DNA from: Deltaproteobacteria bacterium
Lineage (GTDB): Bacteria > Desulfobacterota_B > Binatia > Binatales > Binataceae
Direction of reading: 5' to 3'
Length of the DNA: 12,834 nt
Assembly: GCA_021827465.1 (NCBI GenBank)
Contig: JAKAVX010000026.1
Location: forward strand, 1-12,834
Shown: positions 1-7,541 of the stretch, piece after piece
How the letters are laid out: every line of letters starts with the position of its first letter
Numbering within the stretch: the first letter of the stretch is position 1
The notes under the pieces: generated by a model
Seen by the model: the letters and a program-made list of their open reading frames with translations, nothing else
Databases searched by the model: none
What the model was told of the DNA's origin: nothing
Translations under genes and position numbers: made by a program

Positions 1-1167
1 ATGAACCCGACGGTTTACGACCGGACCACCGTCGATATCGAGTCCGGCGACGCCGTCTTCCGCGCGACCGGCCAAGTCGTGAAGTTCGACGGCTTCATGC
101 GGGTCTACACCGAGGGCCAGGACGAACCCGACGCCGACGGCGAAGGCCTGCTTCCGCAGCTTTCCGAAGGCGAGAGGCTCAATCTTCTCGGTTTCGACCC
201 CGAGCAGCATTTCACTCAGCCGCCGCCGCGCTTCACCCAGGCGACGCTGATCAAGGAGCTCGAGGAGAAAGGGATCGGCCGGCCGTCCACCTACGCCTCG
301 ATCATGACCAGTATCCTGAACCGCGAGTACGTCGAGGAAGACGGAAGCAAGCGGCTTCGTCCGACCTCGCTCGGCCGCGTCGTCAGCGATCTGCTGGTGG
401 CAGGGTTCCCCGATATTATCGAAGCCGGCTTCACCGCCAAGATGGAGCAGGAGCTCGACGAGGTCGAGGAAGGCCGCGAAAACTGGGAGCAGACGCTCAA
501 GCGCTTCTATGCGCCCTTCAGCAAGCGCCTTGGCGAGGCCGCCAAAAAGATGCCCGAGGTCAAGCGCACGGGAATCAAGACCGACCTCAAGTGCGAGCTC
601 GACGGCGGCGACATGGTTATCAAATGGGGCCGGAACGGCGAGTTCCTCGCCTGCTCGAACTACCCCAAGTGCACCAACACCAAGGAGTTCACCCGCGACG
701 AGCAGGGCCAGGTGGTTATCGTCGCCCGCGCCGAGACCCCGGTCGAGACCACCGACGAAGTGTGCGAAAAATGCGGCCGTCCAATGGTGCGGCGGCGCTC
801 GCGCTTCGGCGAGTTCCTCGGATGCTCGGGGTACCCGGAATGCGACGGTATTAAGCGGCTCAAGGCCGAGCCGGTCAAGACCGGCGTCGCCTGCCCCGAC
901 TGCAAGGAAGGCGAAATCCTCGAACGGCGCAGCCGGCGCGGCAAGCTGTTCTACGGATGCGGCCGGTATCCGAAGTGCAAGTTCGCAAGCTGGGACAAAG
1001 TCATCCCGCGCCCGTGCCCCACTTGCGGCTCGCCCTACCTGGTGGAAAAAGTTACCAAGCGCGAAGGCGCGCGATGGCAGTGTCCGAAGCCCGAGTGCGA
1101 TTATCGCGCTCCGGCCGAGGAAACCTCGCCGCCGGGCGGCAGCGCTGAGAACCAGCCGGGCGCCTGA
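1..1167 (+). CDS. topA: DNA topoisomerase I, C-terminal part (5' truncated by window)
   Basis: This is the C-terminal 388 residues of type IA DNA topoisomerase I, which relaxes negatively supercoiled DNA through a transient 5'-phosphotyrosine break. The ATG at base 1 is internal: the Toprim domain and the catalytic tyrosine lie upstream of the window. Residues 1-180 are the end of the topoisomerase core, with YDRTTVDI at 6-13 and the hallmark GIGRPSTYASIM at 91-102. Four zinc-ribbon repeats follow: C198/C218/C224, C255/C258/C275/C281, C298/C301/C320/C326 and C339/C342/C361/C366. The first ribbon reads CELD where the others have CxxC, so it lacks one cysteine. The last 20 residues are a loose Pro/Gly-rich tail. 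trmFO follows after 52 bases. Identification is from the core motif plus the repeated ribbons and is very secure. Confidence 0.97.
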   Translation: MNPTVYDRTTVDIESGDAVFRATGQVVKFDGFMRVYTEGQDEPDADGEGLLPQLSEGERLNLLGFDPEQHFTQPPPRFTQATLIKELEEKGIGRPSTYASIMTSILNREYVEEDGSKRLRPTSLGRVVSDLLVAGFPDIIEAGFTAKMEQELDEVEEGRENWEQTLKRFYAPFSKRLGEAAKKMPEVKRTGIKTDLKCELDGGDMVIKWGRNGEFLACSNYPKCTNTKEFTRDEQGQVVIVARAETPVETTDEVCEKCGRPMVRRRSRFGEFLGCSGYPECDGIKRLKAEPVKTGVACPDCKEGEILERRSRRGKLFYGCGRYPKCKFASWDKVIPRPCPTCGSPYLVEKVTKREGARWQCPKPECDYRAPAEETSPPGGSAENQPGA

Positions 1168-1219
1168 CGGCTCCGCACGCGGCCATCCTTAAAGGTTTGA
1201 CGACAGCGCGAATTTCGCG

Positions 1220-2599
1220 ATGGATACCCCTTTTGTCAGTGTAATCGGCGCGGGACTCGCCGGAAGCGAGGCGGCGTTCCAGCTTGTCCGCCGCGGCATC
1301 CGCGTGCGGCTTTTCGAGATGCGCCCCGTTCGGATGACCGAGGCGCACAAGACCGGCCTTTTCGCGGAACTGGTCTGCTCGAACTCGCTGCGCAACGCCT
1401 CGATGGAAACCGCGGTCGGCGTGCTGAAGGAGGAGATGCGGAAACTCGGCTCTCTCGTTATCTCCGCCGCCGACGGCTCGCGCGTTCCGGCAGGAGCGGC
1501 GCTCGCGGTCGATCGCGACGCCTTCGCAGGCGCAATCACGCGCGCGCTCGAAAGCGACCTGCGCGTCGAGATAGTCCGCGAGGAAGCGACCGCGATTCCC
1601 GACGGTCCCACGATTATCGCGACCGGACCGCTTACCAGCGCCGCGCTCGGCGCCGGACTGGAGCGGCTTATCGGCCCGCGAAACCTGTACTTCTATGACG
1701 CGATCGCGCCTATCATCACCCGCGACTCGCTCGACATGACGCGCGCGTTCTTCGCTTCGCGCTACGGCAAGGGCGGCGACGACTATATCAACTGCCCGAT
1801 GGACGAGGGCGAGTACGACGCGTTCGTCGACGCAGTGCTCACGGCGGAAAAAGTCGCGCTCCATCCCTTCGAGAAGCCTGTCTATTTCGAAGGATGCATG
1901 CCGATCGAAGAGATGGCGCGCCGCGGACGGCATACGCTCGCCTTCGGCCCGATGAAACCGGTGGGAATTATCGACCCGCAAACCGGGCGGCGGCCGTTCG
2001 CAGTCGTTCAACTGCGCCAGGACGACAGCGATGGCCGGCTTTACAACATCGTCGGCTTCCAGACCAAGATGACCTACCCGGAGCAGCGCCGCGTACTGCG
2101 CATGATTCCCGGCCTGGAGCATGCGGAGTTCGTGCGCCTCGGCTCGCTCCATCGCAACACCTTTATCGATTCCCCGCGCCTGCTCCGCCCGACGCTTCAG
2201 TTGCGCTCGCGCGACGATCTTTTCCTCGCAGGGCAGATGATCGGCGTCGAGGGATACGTCGAGTCGGCCGCGATGGGCCTTCTCGCGGCGATTAACGCCG
2301 CCCGTCTGGTTACGGGAGGCGCGATTCCGGTTCCTCCGCGCGAAACTGCGCTCGGCTCGCTGGTCGCCTACGTCACCGATCCGGCGCGCACGAATTTCCA
2401 GCCGATGAACGCGAACTACGGCCTGATGCCCGAGCCGGAGAGCCGGATGCGCGGGCGGGAAAAGAAAATCCGCATCGGCGAGCGAGCGCTCGAATCGCTC
2501 GATCGATGGATCGCCGAGAGCGCGATCGAGCCGTGCGCGCCCGTTTCCGCCCCGACCGGCATATCGCGCCCGCCTGCACATCCCTCGGAGATGCGGTGA
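1220..2599 (+). CDS. trmFO: Methylenetetrahydrofolate--tRNA (uracil-5-)-methyltransferase TrmFO
   Basis: TrmFO is a cytosolic flavoprotein that makes 5-methyluridine at position 54 of the tRNA T-loop, using 5,10-methylenetetrahydrofolate as carbon donor and FAD as reductant. The 459-residue product has the usual family length. It opens with the FAD-binding Rossmann motif GAGLAGSEAA (residues 10-19), followed by the family signatures FEMRP (32-36) and LVCSNSLRN (51-59). The two functional cysteines fall at C53 and C226 (in YFEGCMPIEEMA), the positions reported for characterised TrmFO proteins. FAGQMIGVEGYVESAAMG, near the C-terminus, is the second FAD-contact region. The ATG at 1220 is the only start after an in-frame TAA at 1190; no good Shine-Dalgarno sits directly before it. 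The stop overlaps the GTG of the next gene, suggesting translational coupling. The topA-trmFO order recurs in several phyla that use TrmFO. Confidence 0.97.
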   Translation: MDTPFVSVIGAGLAGSEAAFQLVRRGIRVRLFEMRPVRMTEAHKTGLFAELVCSNSLRNASMETAVGVLKEEMRKLGSLVISAADGSRVPAGAALAVDRDAFAGAITRALESDLRVEIVREEATAIPDGPTIIATGPLTSAALGAGLERLIGPRNLYFYDAIAPIITRDSLDMTRAFFASRYGKGGDDYINCPMDEGEYDAFVDAVLTAEKVALHPFEKPVYFEGCMPIEEMARRGRHTLAFGPMKPVGIIDPQTGRRPFAVVQLRQDDSDGRLYNIVGFQTKMTYPEQRRVLRMIPGLEHAEFVRLGSLHRNTFIDSPRLLRPTLQLRSRDDLFLAGQMIGVEGYVESAAMGLLAAINAARLVTGGAIPVPPRETALGSLVAYVTDPARTNFQPMNANYGLMPEPESRMRGREKKIRIGERALESLDRWIAESAIEPCAPVSAPTGISRPPAHPSEMR

Positions 2600-3522
2600 A
2601 GCTCGCCGCGTTCGATATCGGCACCAACACGGTCCTGATGCTCGCGGTCGAGGTATCGCCCGACCGGAACGTCCACCGGATTCTCGATTTCGCCAGGATC
2701 ACGCGGCTTGGCCGCGGCGTCGACAAGAACGGCGCGCTCGATCCAGAGGCCGCGCGCCGCACGATCGACGCGATCGCGGACTTCGCCGACGCGGCGCGCA
2801 AGGCGGGCGCGGAAAAATTCGTCGCGGTCGCAACCAGCGCACTTCGCGACGCGCGTGACGGCGAATCCTTTATCGCCGAGGTCAAAAGCCTGACCGGCGT
2901 CACCCTCGAAGTAATCTCGGGACGCACCGAGGCCGAACTGTCCCGTCTTGCGGTCCTGCGCGGGCTGCCGATCGATCCCGCCGCGCGCCTTCTTATCGTC
3001 GATATCGGCGGCGGCTCGACCGAACTCATCCGATGCGAGCGCGGGCGGGAACTCGCGACGGTTAGTCTCCAGATGGGCTCGGTCCGGCTCACCGAGCGAA
3101 TCGTGCATAGCGATCCGCCGTCGCCCGGCGATATCGAGCGCCTCCGCGACGAGATCGACCGCGCGCTCGCCGGGACGGAATGGGATTTCACGCCCGAGAT
3201 CCTGGTCGGAATCGCCGGAACCGTAACCACCGTATGCGCGGTCGCGCTCGGACTCGAAGCCTACGATCCCGCCCGGGTCCACGGTCATGCGCTCTCGCGC
3301 GAGGAAGTCTCGCGAACCCTCGGCCGCTTCGGAGAATTGCCGCTTGCCGAGCGGCGCAAACTCAAGGGGATCGAGGAAGGACGCGCCGACGTGATCTTCG
3401 CGGGCACGATGATCCTCGACCGCGTGATTGAGCGCTTCAAAGTCCCGAGTGTGGTGGTGAGCGATCAGGGCGTGAGATGGGGCCTGGTGTGGCGCGAGGT
3501 CGACCGCCTCAGCCACGGGTGA
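2596..3522 (+). CDS. Ppx/GppA family exopolyphosphatase / pppGpp phosphohydrolase
   Basis: This is a member of the actin-like ATPase superfamily that removes terminal phosphates from polyphosphate and/or converts pppGpp to ppGpp. I chose the GTG at 2596, not an ATG 90 bases upstream. It has GGAG at 2587-2590, five bases away, it overlaps the trmFO stop as GTGA, and the protein then begins exactly at the first phosphate-binding loop (KLAAFDIGTNT). The 308-residue product shows ISGRTEAE at 107-114, with E112 in the place of the catalytic glutamate. It also has the second phosphate loop DIGGGSTELI (136-145), MGSVRLTE (160-167), GIAGTVTT (205-212) and a C-terminal SDQGVRWGL. It is the short two-domain form without the HD-like C-terminal domains of E. 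coli Ppx. The sequence does not decide between polyphosphate and pppGpp as substrate. Confidence 0.93.
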   Translation: MKLAAFDIGTNTVLMLAVEVSPDRNVHRILDFARITRLGRGVDKNGALDPEAARRTIDAIADFADAARKAGAEKFVAVATSALRDARDGESFIAEVKSLTGVTLEVISGRTEAELSRLAVLRGLPIDPAARLLIVDIGGGSTELIRCERGRELATVSLQMGSVRLTERIVHSDPPSPGDIERLRDEIDRALAGTEWDFTPEILVGIAGTVTTVCAVALGLEAYDPARVHGHALSREEVSRTLGRFGELPLAERRKLKGIEEGRADVIFAGTMILDRVIERFKVPSVVVSDQGVRWGLVWREVDRLSHG

Positions 3523-3605
3523 CCGAGCGAGCCCTCATTCCAGGAAGCGCCGCTAGTGTACAAGTGTGAGGCGATCCGAATACAGGGGGCCCTGGCGACT
3601 TCCCC

Positions 3606-4022
3606 ATGAGACCAAATCGCGCGCCCGACTTTTACATGGCTTCGGGCGACAGCCTCGTGCTCGCGGACGCACGCGCCTGCTGGCGAGTGGCTCACCTTAG
3701 GACGAAAAAAGGGGACGACCTGCTCGCGATCAGGGTCGATCCGCCTATCCCGGGCGAGACCTATGGCGTCGAGCATCCGATGGACCTGCTTGTCGTCGCG
3801 CCTCACTTCCAGGGCGACTCGCTGTTCCCGATAAATACCTTTCCGGCGCGGTGCCTGCCGGTTTACGTGCTACGGCCGAAGATCGACGATTGGCGGCAAA
3901 AGGACGTCCTTGAAAGCGGCGACTGCGAGCTCATAGCGTGGGCGGAACTATATCCGTCCGAGCGCGAGGCGCGCGCAAAGCTAACCTACGCGCAGGCGCA
4001 GAAACTCGGCCGCACGATCTGA
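3606..4022 (+). CDS. Hypothetical protein, 138 aa
   Basis: I do not recognise this protein. It has no signal peptide, membrane segment, zinc motif or nucleotide-binding loop; three cysteines (C25, C83, C107) are scattered. A compact-looking central part (residues about 39-95, with LLAIRVDPPIP and VYVLRPKIDDW) alternates hydrophobic and charged residues like a small beta-rich domain. A charged helical tail (113-138) follows. Codon use matches the neighbours and the whole length is open, so it is probably real. The start is uncertain: ATG 3606 has no clear ribosome site, and ATG 3636 (giving 128 residues) is no better. An in-frame TGA at 3567 limits extension, and no start codon lies between. 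It sits 83 bases after ppx in the same direction and could be cotranscribed. The gap 3523-3605 holds nothing I can name. Confidence 0.65.
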   Translation: MRPNRAPDFYMASGDSLVLADARACWRVAHLRTKKGDDLLAIRVDPPIPGETYGVEHPMDLLVVAPHFQGDSLFPINTFPARCLPVYVLRPKIDDWRQKDVLESGDCELIAWAELYPSEREARAKLTYAQAQKLGRTI

Positions 4023-4173
4023 AGCGGCGACGGAGCGCACACGATGCGCCTTCGCGCGATAGCAGTAGTTCGATCCAGTAAACTGAGCCGCGCTTGAAAA
4101 GCCTGCCCGTCGTCTCCTTGGCGTTCTTGCCGGCAAAATCGATTCAATCGCGCCTTTCCGCGGAGTTTTCGGC

Positions 4174-4758
4174 CTACTCTTCATCTACGTCTTCAAAGCC
4201 CGGTGGAAGCGTGGACTCGTGCTCCCGACGCGGCACGGATTGGCGACTTCGCAGACGTTCGACCAGACCGGACCCCATCGAAGTAAGTTCCTGAGGGAGT
4301 TTGTTTATAGCGTCGTCCTCGAAGCTTAGATTCAAGTAGTCCAGGGCAAGAGCGGCCACGGCTTCGCCCTGGTGGAAGTCGCGCTTTCTTTTCAGTGGGT
4401 CGCGAGTTGGGTTGGATGACAGCCAGATTTTGTGCAGCGCAAAGACACGGGGGTCGGGGACGACGAATCTCACCGGGTAACCATTCTCGGCGATGACGAT
4501 TTGCGTCATTCTCGGCGCGTCGGCTAACCAATCCAGCCCTTGCAGCGGTTCCGCGACGAGATCTTCATTGTGGCCGAGACTCGTGATTTTGCCGTGGTCT
4601 GAGAGCGGCGCGCGTATGAGATCAACCATAAAGCCTTTGTTATTTACCGCGCGGAATGATCGTAGGGGCTGTTTGGTTCTATTTAAGAGACCTATAAAGC
4701 CATTTCCTTTCGAAACGCGCCCAATCAGAATTTGAAAGGAAAGCCGAGCAGATGCTGT
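4174..4758 (-). pseudogene. 5'-truncated GSU2403-type nucleotidyltransferase remnant
   Basis: The minus strand encodes the C-terminal two thirds of the GSU2403-like nucleotidyltransferase family (Pfam NTP_transf_8). Recognisable blocks in order are RAVNNKGFMVDLIRA, GLDWLADAP, VIAENGYPVR, VPDPRVFALHKIWLS and DPLKRKRDFHQGEAVAAL. Whole family members are roughly 300 residues or more, with an N-terminal GTxAL...DxD nucleotidyltransferase core. Here homology starts only at ...ASARLSFQ, about where the catalytic aspartate strand should end. Upstream the same frame stays open to 5049, but that part is antisense to the SOD-like gene and has no family residues. The first in-frame ATG inside the homologous part is at the MVDLI block. 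The catalytic core is therefore missing and I call it a remnant. The last 35 codons look non-conserved. The region is AT-richer than its surroundings (50 G+C among the 120 bases 4621-4740), suggesting foreign origin. The gap 4023-4173 between it and the preceding gene shows no feature. Confidence 0.75.
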
Positions 4759-4798
4759 TACGGCCGCGTACTTTGCAACAGAATCTTCGCGTGTCGAA

Positions 4799-5575
4799 AT
4801 GAAAAGCCATATTGAAATCGTTGAATCTTCGAGTATGCAGCTTACCGTCGAGCGCCGTGGACTGCTTCGTCTTGCCGCCTCGGCCACATGCGCCGCGCTG
4901 ATCGGCGCGTTCGCCCCAGGCGCGGGCGCGGCTGCCCTGCCCAAGGAAGCCGGGCTATCCTTCCAACGACTTCTGCACGGAAACCCCGGTTTCCAGCCGA
5001 GAAAACCCGCGCCGCTCCCGATCGGCGAGATTCCCGGCTTTCTAAGCAAGCGGCAGCTTGCCCAGAACTACGCCGTCTATCGCGACGCGTTCGACCGGCT
5101 GCTCGCCGCCACCAACGCGCTTTCCTCCGCGCCGCGCGACGCTGCACACCCGGCCCAATATGCCTCGCTCAGAACGCAACAGGTCGAAGCGGGCAATTCG
5201 GTACTGCTCCATGAATTCTATTTCCGAAACCTGTCGGCGCGCCCGGTCCGGGCGTCCGCCTACGTGCTGGCGAACATGACCGAGCACATGGGCACTGTCG
5301 CAGGCTGGCGCGAGGATTTCGCCGCGTGCGCGCGAGTCGCCGCGGCGTGGAGCGTCCTTGCTTACGACCCGTACGACGACCGATGGCATAACGCTGCGCT
5401 CGGCGAGACGGACGCGGGCGGATGGGTCGGCAGTAATCCGCTGGTGGTGTGCGACGTGGCAGAGCACGCGTGGTCGCTCGATTACAGGGATCGCGAGAGC
5501 TATATCGAGCGTTTTCTCGATCATATCGACTGGAACGCCGTCGCCGCGCGTTACCATGCGGTGGATCGGCATTAG
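4799..5575 (+). CDS. Tat-exported Fe/Mn superoxide dismutase-like protein
   Basis: The 258-residue product is an iron/manganese superoxide dismutase homologue with an N-terminal export signal. Residues 19-46 form a twin-arginine signal: RR at 19-20, then a hydrophobic stretch LLRLAASATCAALIGAF ending in GAGAAA. The mature part has the SOD order: a helical hairpin (QLAQNYAVYRDAF, 86-98), LLHEFYFRNL (136-145), AGWREDFAACA (168-178), AAAWSVLAYD (181-190) and the C-terminal metal site CDVAEHAWSLDYRDRESYI (218-236). Aligned with canonical SODs, ligands H138, D219 and H223 are kept, but the first histidine is N90 and the following HH pair is absent. Activity is therefore uncertain; it may be a non-enzymatic or metal-altered relative. 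Start choice is open: ATG 4835 would leave six residues before the arginines, a more typical Tat n-region. The gene is head-to-head with the nucleotidyltransferase remnant. Confidence 0.85.
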   Translation: MKSHIEIVESSSMQLTVERRGLLRLAASATCAALIGAFAPGAGAAALPKEAGLSFQRLLHGNPGFQPRKPAPLPIGEIPGFLSKRQLAQNYAVYRDAFDRLLAATNALSSAPRDAAHPAQYASLRTQQVEAGNSVLLHEFYFRNLSARPVRASAYVLANMTEHMGTVAGWREDFAACARVAAAWSVLAYDPYDDRWHNAALGETDAGGWVGSNPLVVCDVAEHAWSLDYRDRESYIERFLDHIDWNAVAARYHAVDRH

Positions 5576-5627
5576 CGGGTTGCGTTTTCGCACATGATTC
5601 GGTCTTGCGCGCGCGTCCGAGGGCCGA

Positions 5628-5692
5628 TAGCAGGGTGTTGAGAAAAGCGGAAAAGGCAATCTTAATAGAGGCATGGTCTCAACAGCCTGCTA
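5628..5692. repeat. 16-bp inverted repeat, 33-bp spacer (possible mini-transposon/IS ends)
   Basis: The left arm at 5628-5643 and right arm at 5677-5692 match as inverted copies at 15 of 16 bases; the one mismatch is the eighth base. Both arms end outward in TA, as expected for IS630/mariner-type insertion at TA, but this is only suggestive. It lies in the 142-base gap between the SOD-like gene and the HU gene. There is no T-run after the right arm and the loop is long, so it is not a typical intrinsic terminator. Confidence 0.5.
5638..5666 (+). promoter_or_regulatory. Candidate sigma70-type promoter for the HU gene
   Basis: TTGAGA (5638-5643, 5 of 6 to TTGACA) is separated by 17 bases from CTTAAT (5661-5666, 4 of 6 to TATAAT). 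The start codon of the HU-family gene is 51 bases downstream. The -35 element lies inside the left arm of the inverted repeat, so that repeat may have supplied part of the promoter. This is pattern matching only. Confidence 0.35.
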
Positions 5693-5717
5693 GGAAAGCG
5701 GATGGAGCTGTCCAGCG

Positions 5718-5987
5718 ATGACCAAGGCGGAACTGATCGAGTCGGTGGCGCGCACCGTTCACCAACCCAAGAAAACCGTCGCCCGAACCATAGAGGTGGC
5801 CTTCCAGCAGATCGCCCGATCGATCCGCAAGGAGAAGCGCTTCTGGGTCCCCGGCTTCGGAACCTTCTCGGTGCGCCGGCGCCGCGCGAGGGCGGGTTTC
5901 AACCCGCGCACCAACGCCAAAATGACTATCCCGTCCGCTCGCACGGTCGGCTTCCGGCCGTCGCCCAAGCTGAAGAAGAGTCTCTGA
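5718..5987 (+). CDS. HU/IHF-family DNA-binding protein
   Basis: This is a small basic nucleoid protein of 89 residues, the normal length for HU/IHF monomers, which dimerise and bend DNA. It starts with MTKAELIESVA, the typical helix 1 of the family. It has the signature VPGFGTFSVRRRRARAGFNPRT (residues 44-65), with P63 at the tip of the DNA-intercalating beta arm, and ends in FRPSPKLKKSL. The arm segment 53-58 is unusually arginine-rich (RRRRAR). GGAG at 5704-5707 gives a ribosome site ten bases before ATG 5718. A membrane glycosyltransferase gene follows after 40 bases and may be read from the same transcript. Whether it acts as HU (nonspecific) or IHF (site-specific) cannot be told from the sequence. 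Confidence 0.93.
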   Translation: MTKAELIESVARTVHQPKKTVARTIEVAFQQIARSIRKEKRFWVPGFGTFSVRRRRARAGFNPRTNAKMTIPSARTVGFRPSPKLKKSL

Positions 5988-6027
5988 GAAGCTCGGCCGC
6001 CGCGCCGGCTTTCGCGCCCGCGATCAC

Positions 6028-7449
6028 ATGAAGCCCCGGATCCTTGCTATCGTCGCGCTTGCGCTCGTCGCCGGCGCGTATTTGCGCTTCGCCAATCTCG
6101 GCCGCCGCGAGCTGTCCGACGACGAGGCCGCGTCGTGGGCCTCGGCTGAGGCGCCGACGCTCGCCGTCGTAGTCCGCCGCGAACTCCGTCTTCAGGTCGG
6201 AAAGCTCCCGATCCATGACGTGATGCTGCACGAGTGGATGGACGCGTTCGGCGAGAGCGTGGCCGCGATGCGCTCGTTGTCGGCGGCGCTCGGCACGCTT
6301 GGGATCCTGGCGATGTTCTTCGCGGCGAAAGAGACGCTTCTGACCAGTCCCGGAGAAAACCGCTTCTCCGGCAACGAAGTGGCGATGGCGGCCGGGCTCT
6401 CGGCGATGCTGCTCGCGGTGAGTCTGGTCACGATCAAGTACTCGCGCGAGGCACGGATGTACTCGCTGCTGCCGCTGCTCGCGATGATCCAGGTCGGGCT
6501 TTTTCTGCGCTCGCTCAAGGCGCCGCGATCCGCGCAACTGGTGGCGCTCGCGTTGGCAACTGCGGCGATGGTCGCAACCAATTTTCTCGGTGCGCTTCTT
6601 CCCGCCTCCGAGGTCGCATGGCTGTGCGTCCGCCCGGCGCTTGGCGAATCGCGCCCGCGCGGCGCGCGGCAATGGCTCGAATCGACGCGGCCCGGATGGC
6701 CCGGGGTCGCGGCGATGACAGCGGCGGCGTTGATTATTGCGCCGCTTCTTCCGGCCGCTCTGCTCAAAGGCGAGAAGTCCGTCAGCGCGGGCGGAATGAG
6801 ATGGCTCAAAATGCCCGCGCTGTGGGAGCCGCTGGCGTTTTTCAACAAGGCCACCGGCACTTTCGCCTTCCCGGTGCTGGCCGCGCTGGCGGCGTGGGCG
6901 GTGTGGCGCGGATGGCGGCGCGGTGCGAAGGGTGCGATCGGTTTCGCGCTTGTCTGGATGTGGATACCGCCGATCGCGCTTATGCTGTTGTCGTACCTGT
7001 GGCGTCCGGTCTTTCTGGAAAGATATATCGTCTACGCCTTCCCGCCTTTCTTCCTGCTCGCGGCGCTCGGAATCGCCGAGATCGAAGGCGCAAGGATGCG
7101 CGCGCTCGCCGCCGCGCTCGTGATCGCGCTTTCGCTCGGCCACGTCTGGGAGCATTCGAGAAAGCCGCGCGACGTGCTCTGGCGAGAGGCTTCGAGCGCC
7201 GCGCTCTCGAATCTGAAGCCCGGGCAGACGATGACCGTCGTGCCCGCCTACGCGATCGACGTGGTACGCTATTACCTCGAGCCGGCCGCGCGCTCGCGCG
7301 TGGTTCGCTACAAAACCCCGGTTGCCGCCGATGCGGCTATCGTTCTGCTTCGCGACCGCGGCGTGGCACGGAGAACATCCGCGGAGGCCCGCGCCCGGTT
7401 CCCGAAACGGATCGCGGCCTTTCGCGGCGTAACGGTTCGCGCTCGCTGA
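6028..7449 (+). CDS. GT-C membrane glycosyltransferase, PMT/ArnT-like
   Basis: The 473-residue polytopic inner-membrane protein resembles the dolichyl-phosphate-mannose protein mannosyltransferase / ArnT group, which transfers a sugar from a polyprenyl-phosphate donor on the periplasmic side. A first membrane helix (residues 3-19) is followed by FANLGRRELSDDEAASW (21-37), whose D31/D32/E33 match the acidic motif of the first periplasmic loop. KLPIHDVMLHEWMDAFGES (59-77) corresponds to the family's second loop motif. KYSREARMYSLLPLLAM (137-153) is the characteristic S-R-E-A-R-xY block. About ten hydrophobic segments follow, and RYIVYAFPPFFLLAAL is the conserved late helix. The last 90 residues are a soluble tail. 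No clear Shine-Dalgarno precedes ATG 6028, and no other start lies upstream in frame. The acceptor is unknown; no sugar-pathway gene is adjacent. Confidence 0.88.
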   Translation: MKPRILAIVALALVAGAYLRFANLGRRELSDDEAASWASAEAPTLAVVVRRELRLQVGKLPIHDVMLHEWMDAFGESVAAMRSLSAALGTLGILAMFFAAKETLLTSPGENRFSGNEVAMAAGLSAMLLAVSLVTIKYSREARMYSLLPLLAMIQVGLFLRSLKAPRSAQLVALALATAAMVATNFLGALLPASEVAWLCVRPALGESRPRGARQWLESTRPGWPGVAAMTAAALIIAPLLPAALLKGEKSVSAGGMRWLKMPALWEPLAFFNKATGTFAFPVLAALAAWAVWRGWRRGAKGAIGFALVWMWIPPIALMLLSYLWRPVFLERYIVYAFPPFFLLAALGIAEIEGARMRALAAALVIALSLGHVWEHSRKPRDVLWREASSAALSNLKPGQTMTVVPAYAIDVVRYYLEPAARSRVVRYKTPVAADAAIVLLRDRGVARRTSAEARARFPKRIAAFRGVTVRAR

Positions 7450-7541
7450 GATCGCGCAAGCTGATGCGCGCGCCGAGGCTCTGGCGGATCCGTCCGCGCA
7501 CGCATTATGCTGCCCGAGACTGCGAAGAGGAGATTCGATCG

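Noticed and set aside
1052..2581. 509-codon open frame on the minus strand opposite trmFO
   Set aside because: It is antisense to an unmistakable trmFO, its product is an Arg/Ala/Asp-rich low-complexity translation with no motif, and such mirror frames are common in GC-rich coding DNA.
3583..3594. Self-complementary CAGGGGGCCCTG before the hypothetical gene
   Set aside because: Five-base arms with almost no loop; too short to claim a hairpin or site.
4759..5049. N-terminal extension of the nucleotidyltransferase remnant into the SOD-like gene
   Set aside because: No family residues appear there; it is antisense to the Tat signal and first SOD helix and is open only by chance.
6234..7541. 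Upstream extension of the methyltransferase frame, giving a 722-residue fusion
   Set aside because: The extension is an Arg-rich shadow of the glycosyltransferase gene; a good ribosome site and family homology fix the start at 7542.
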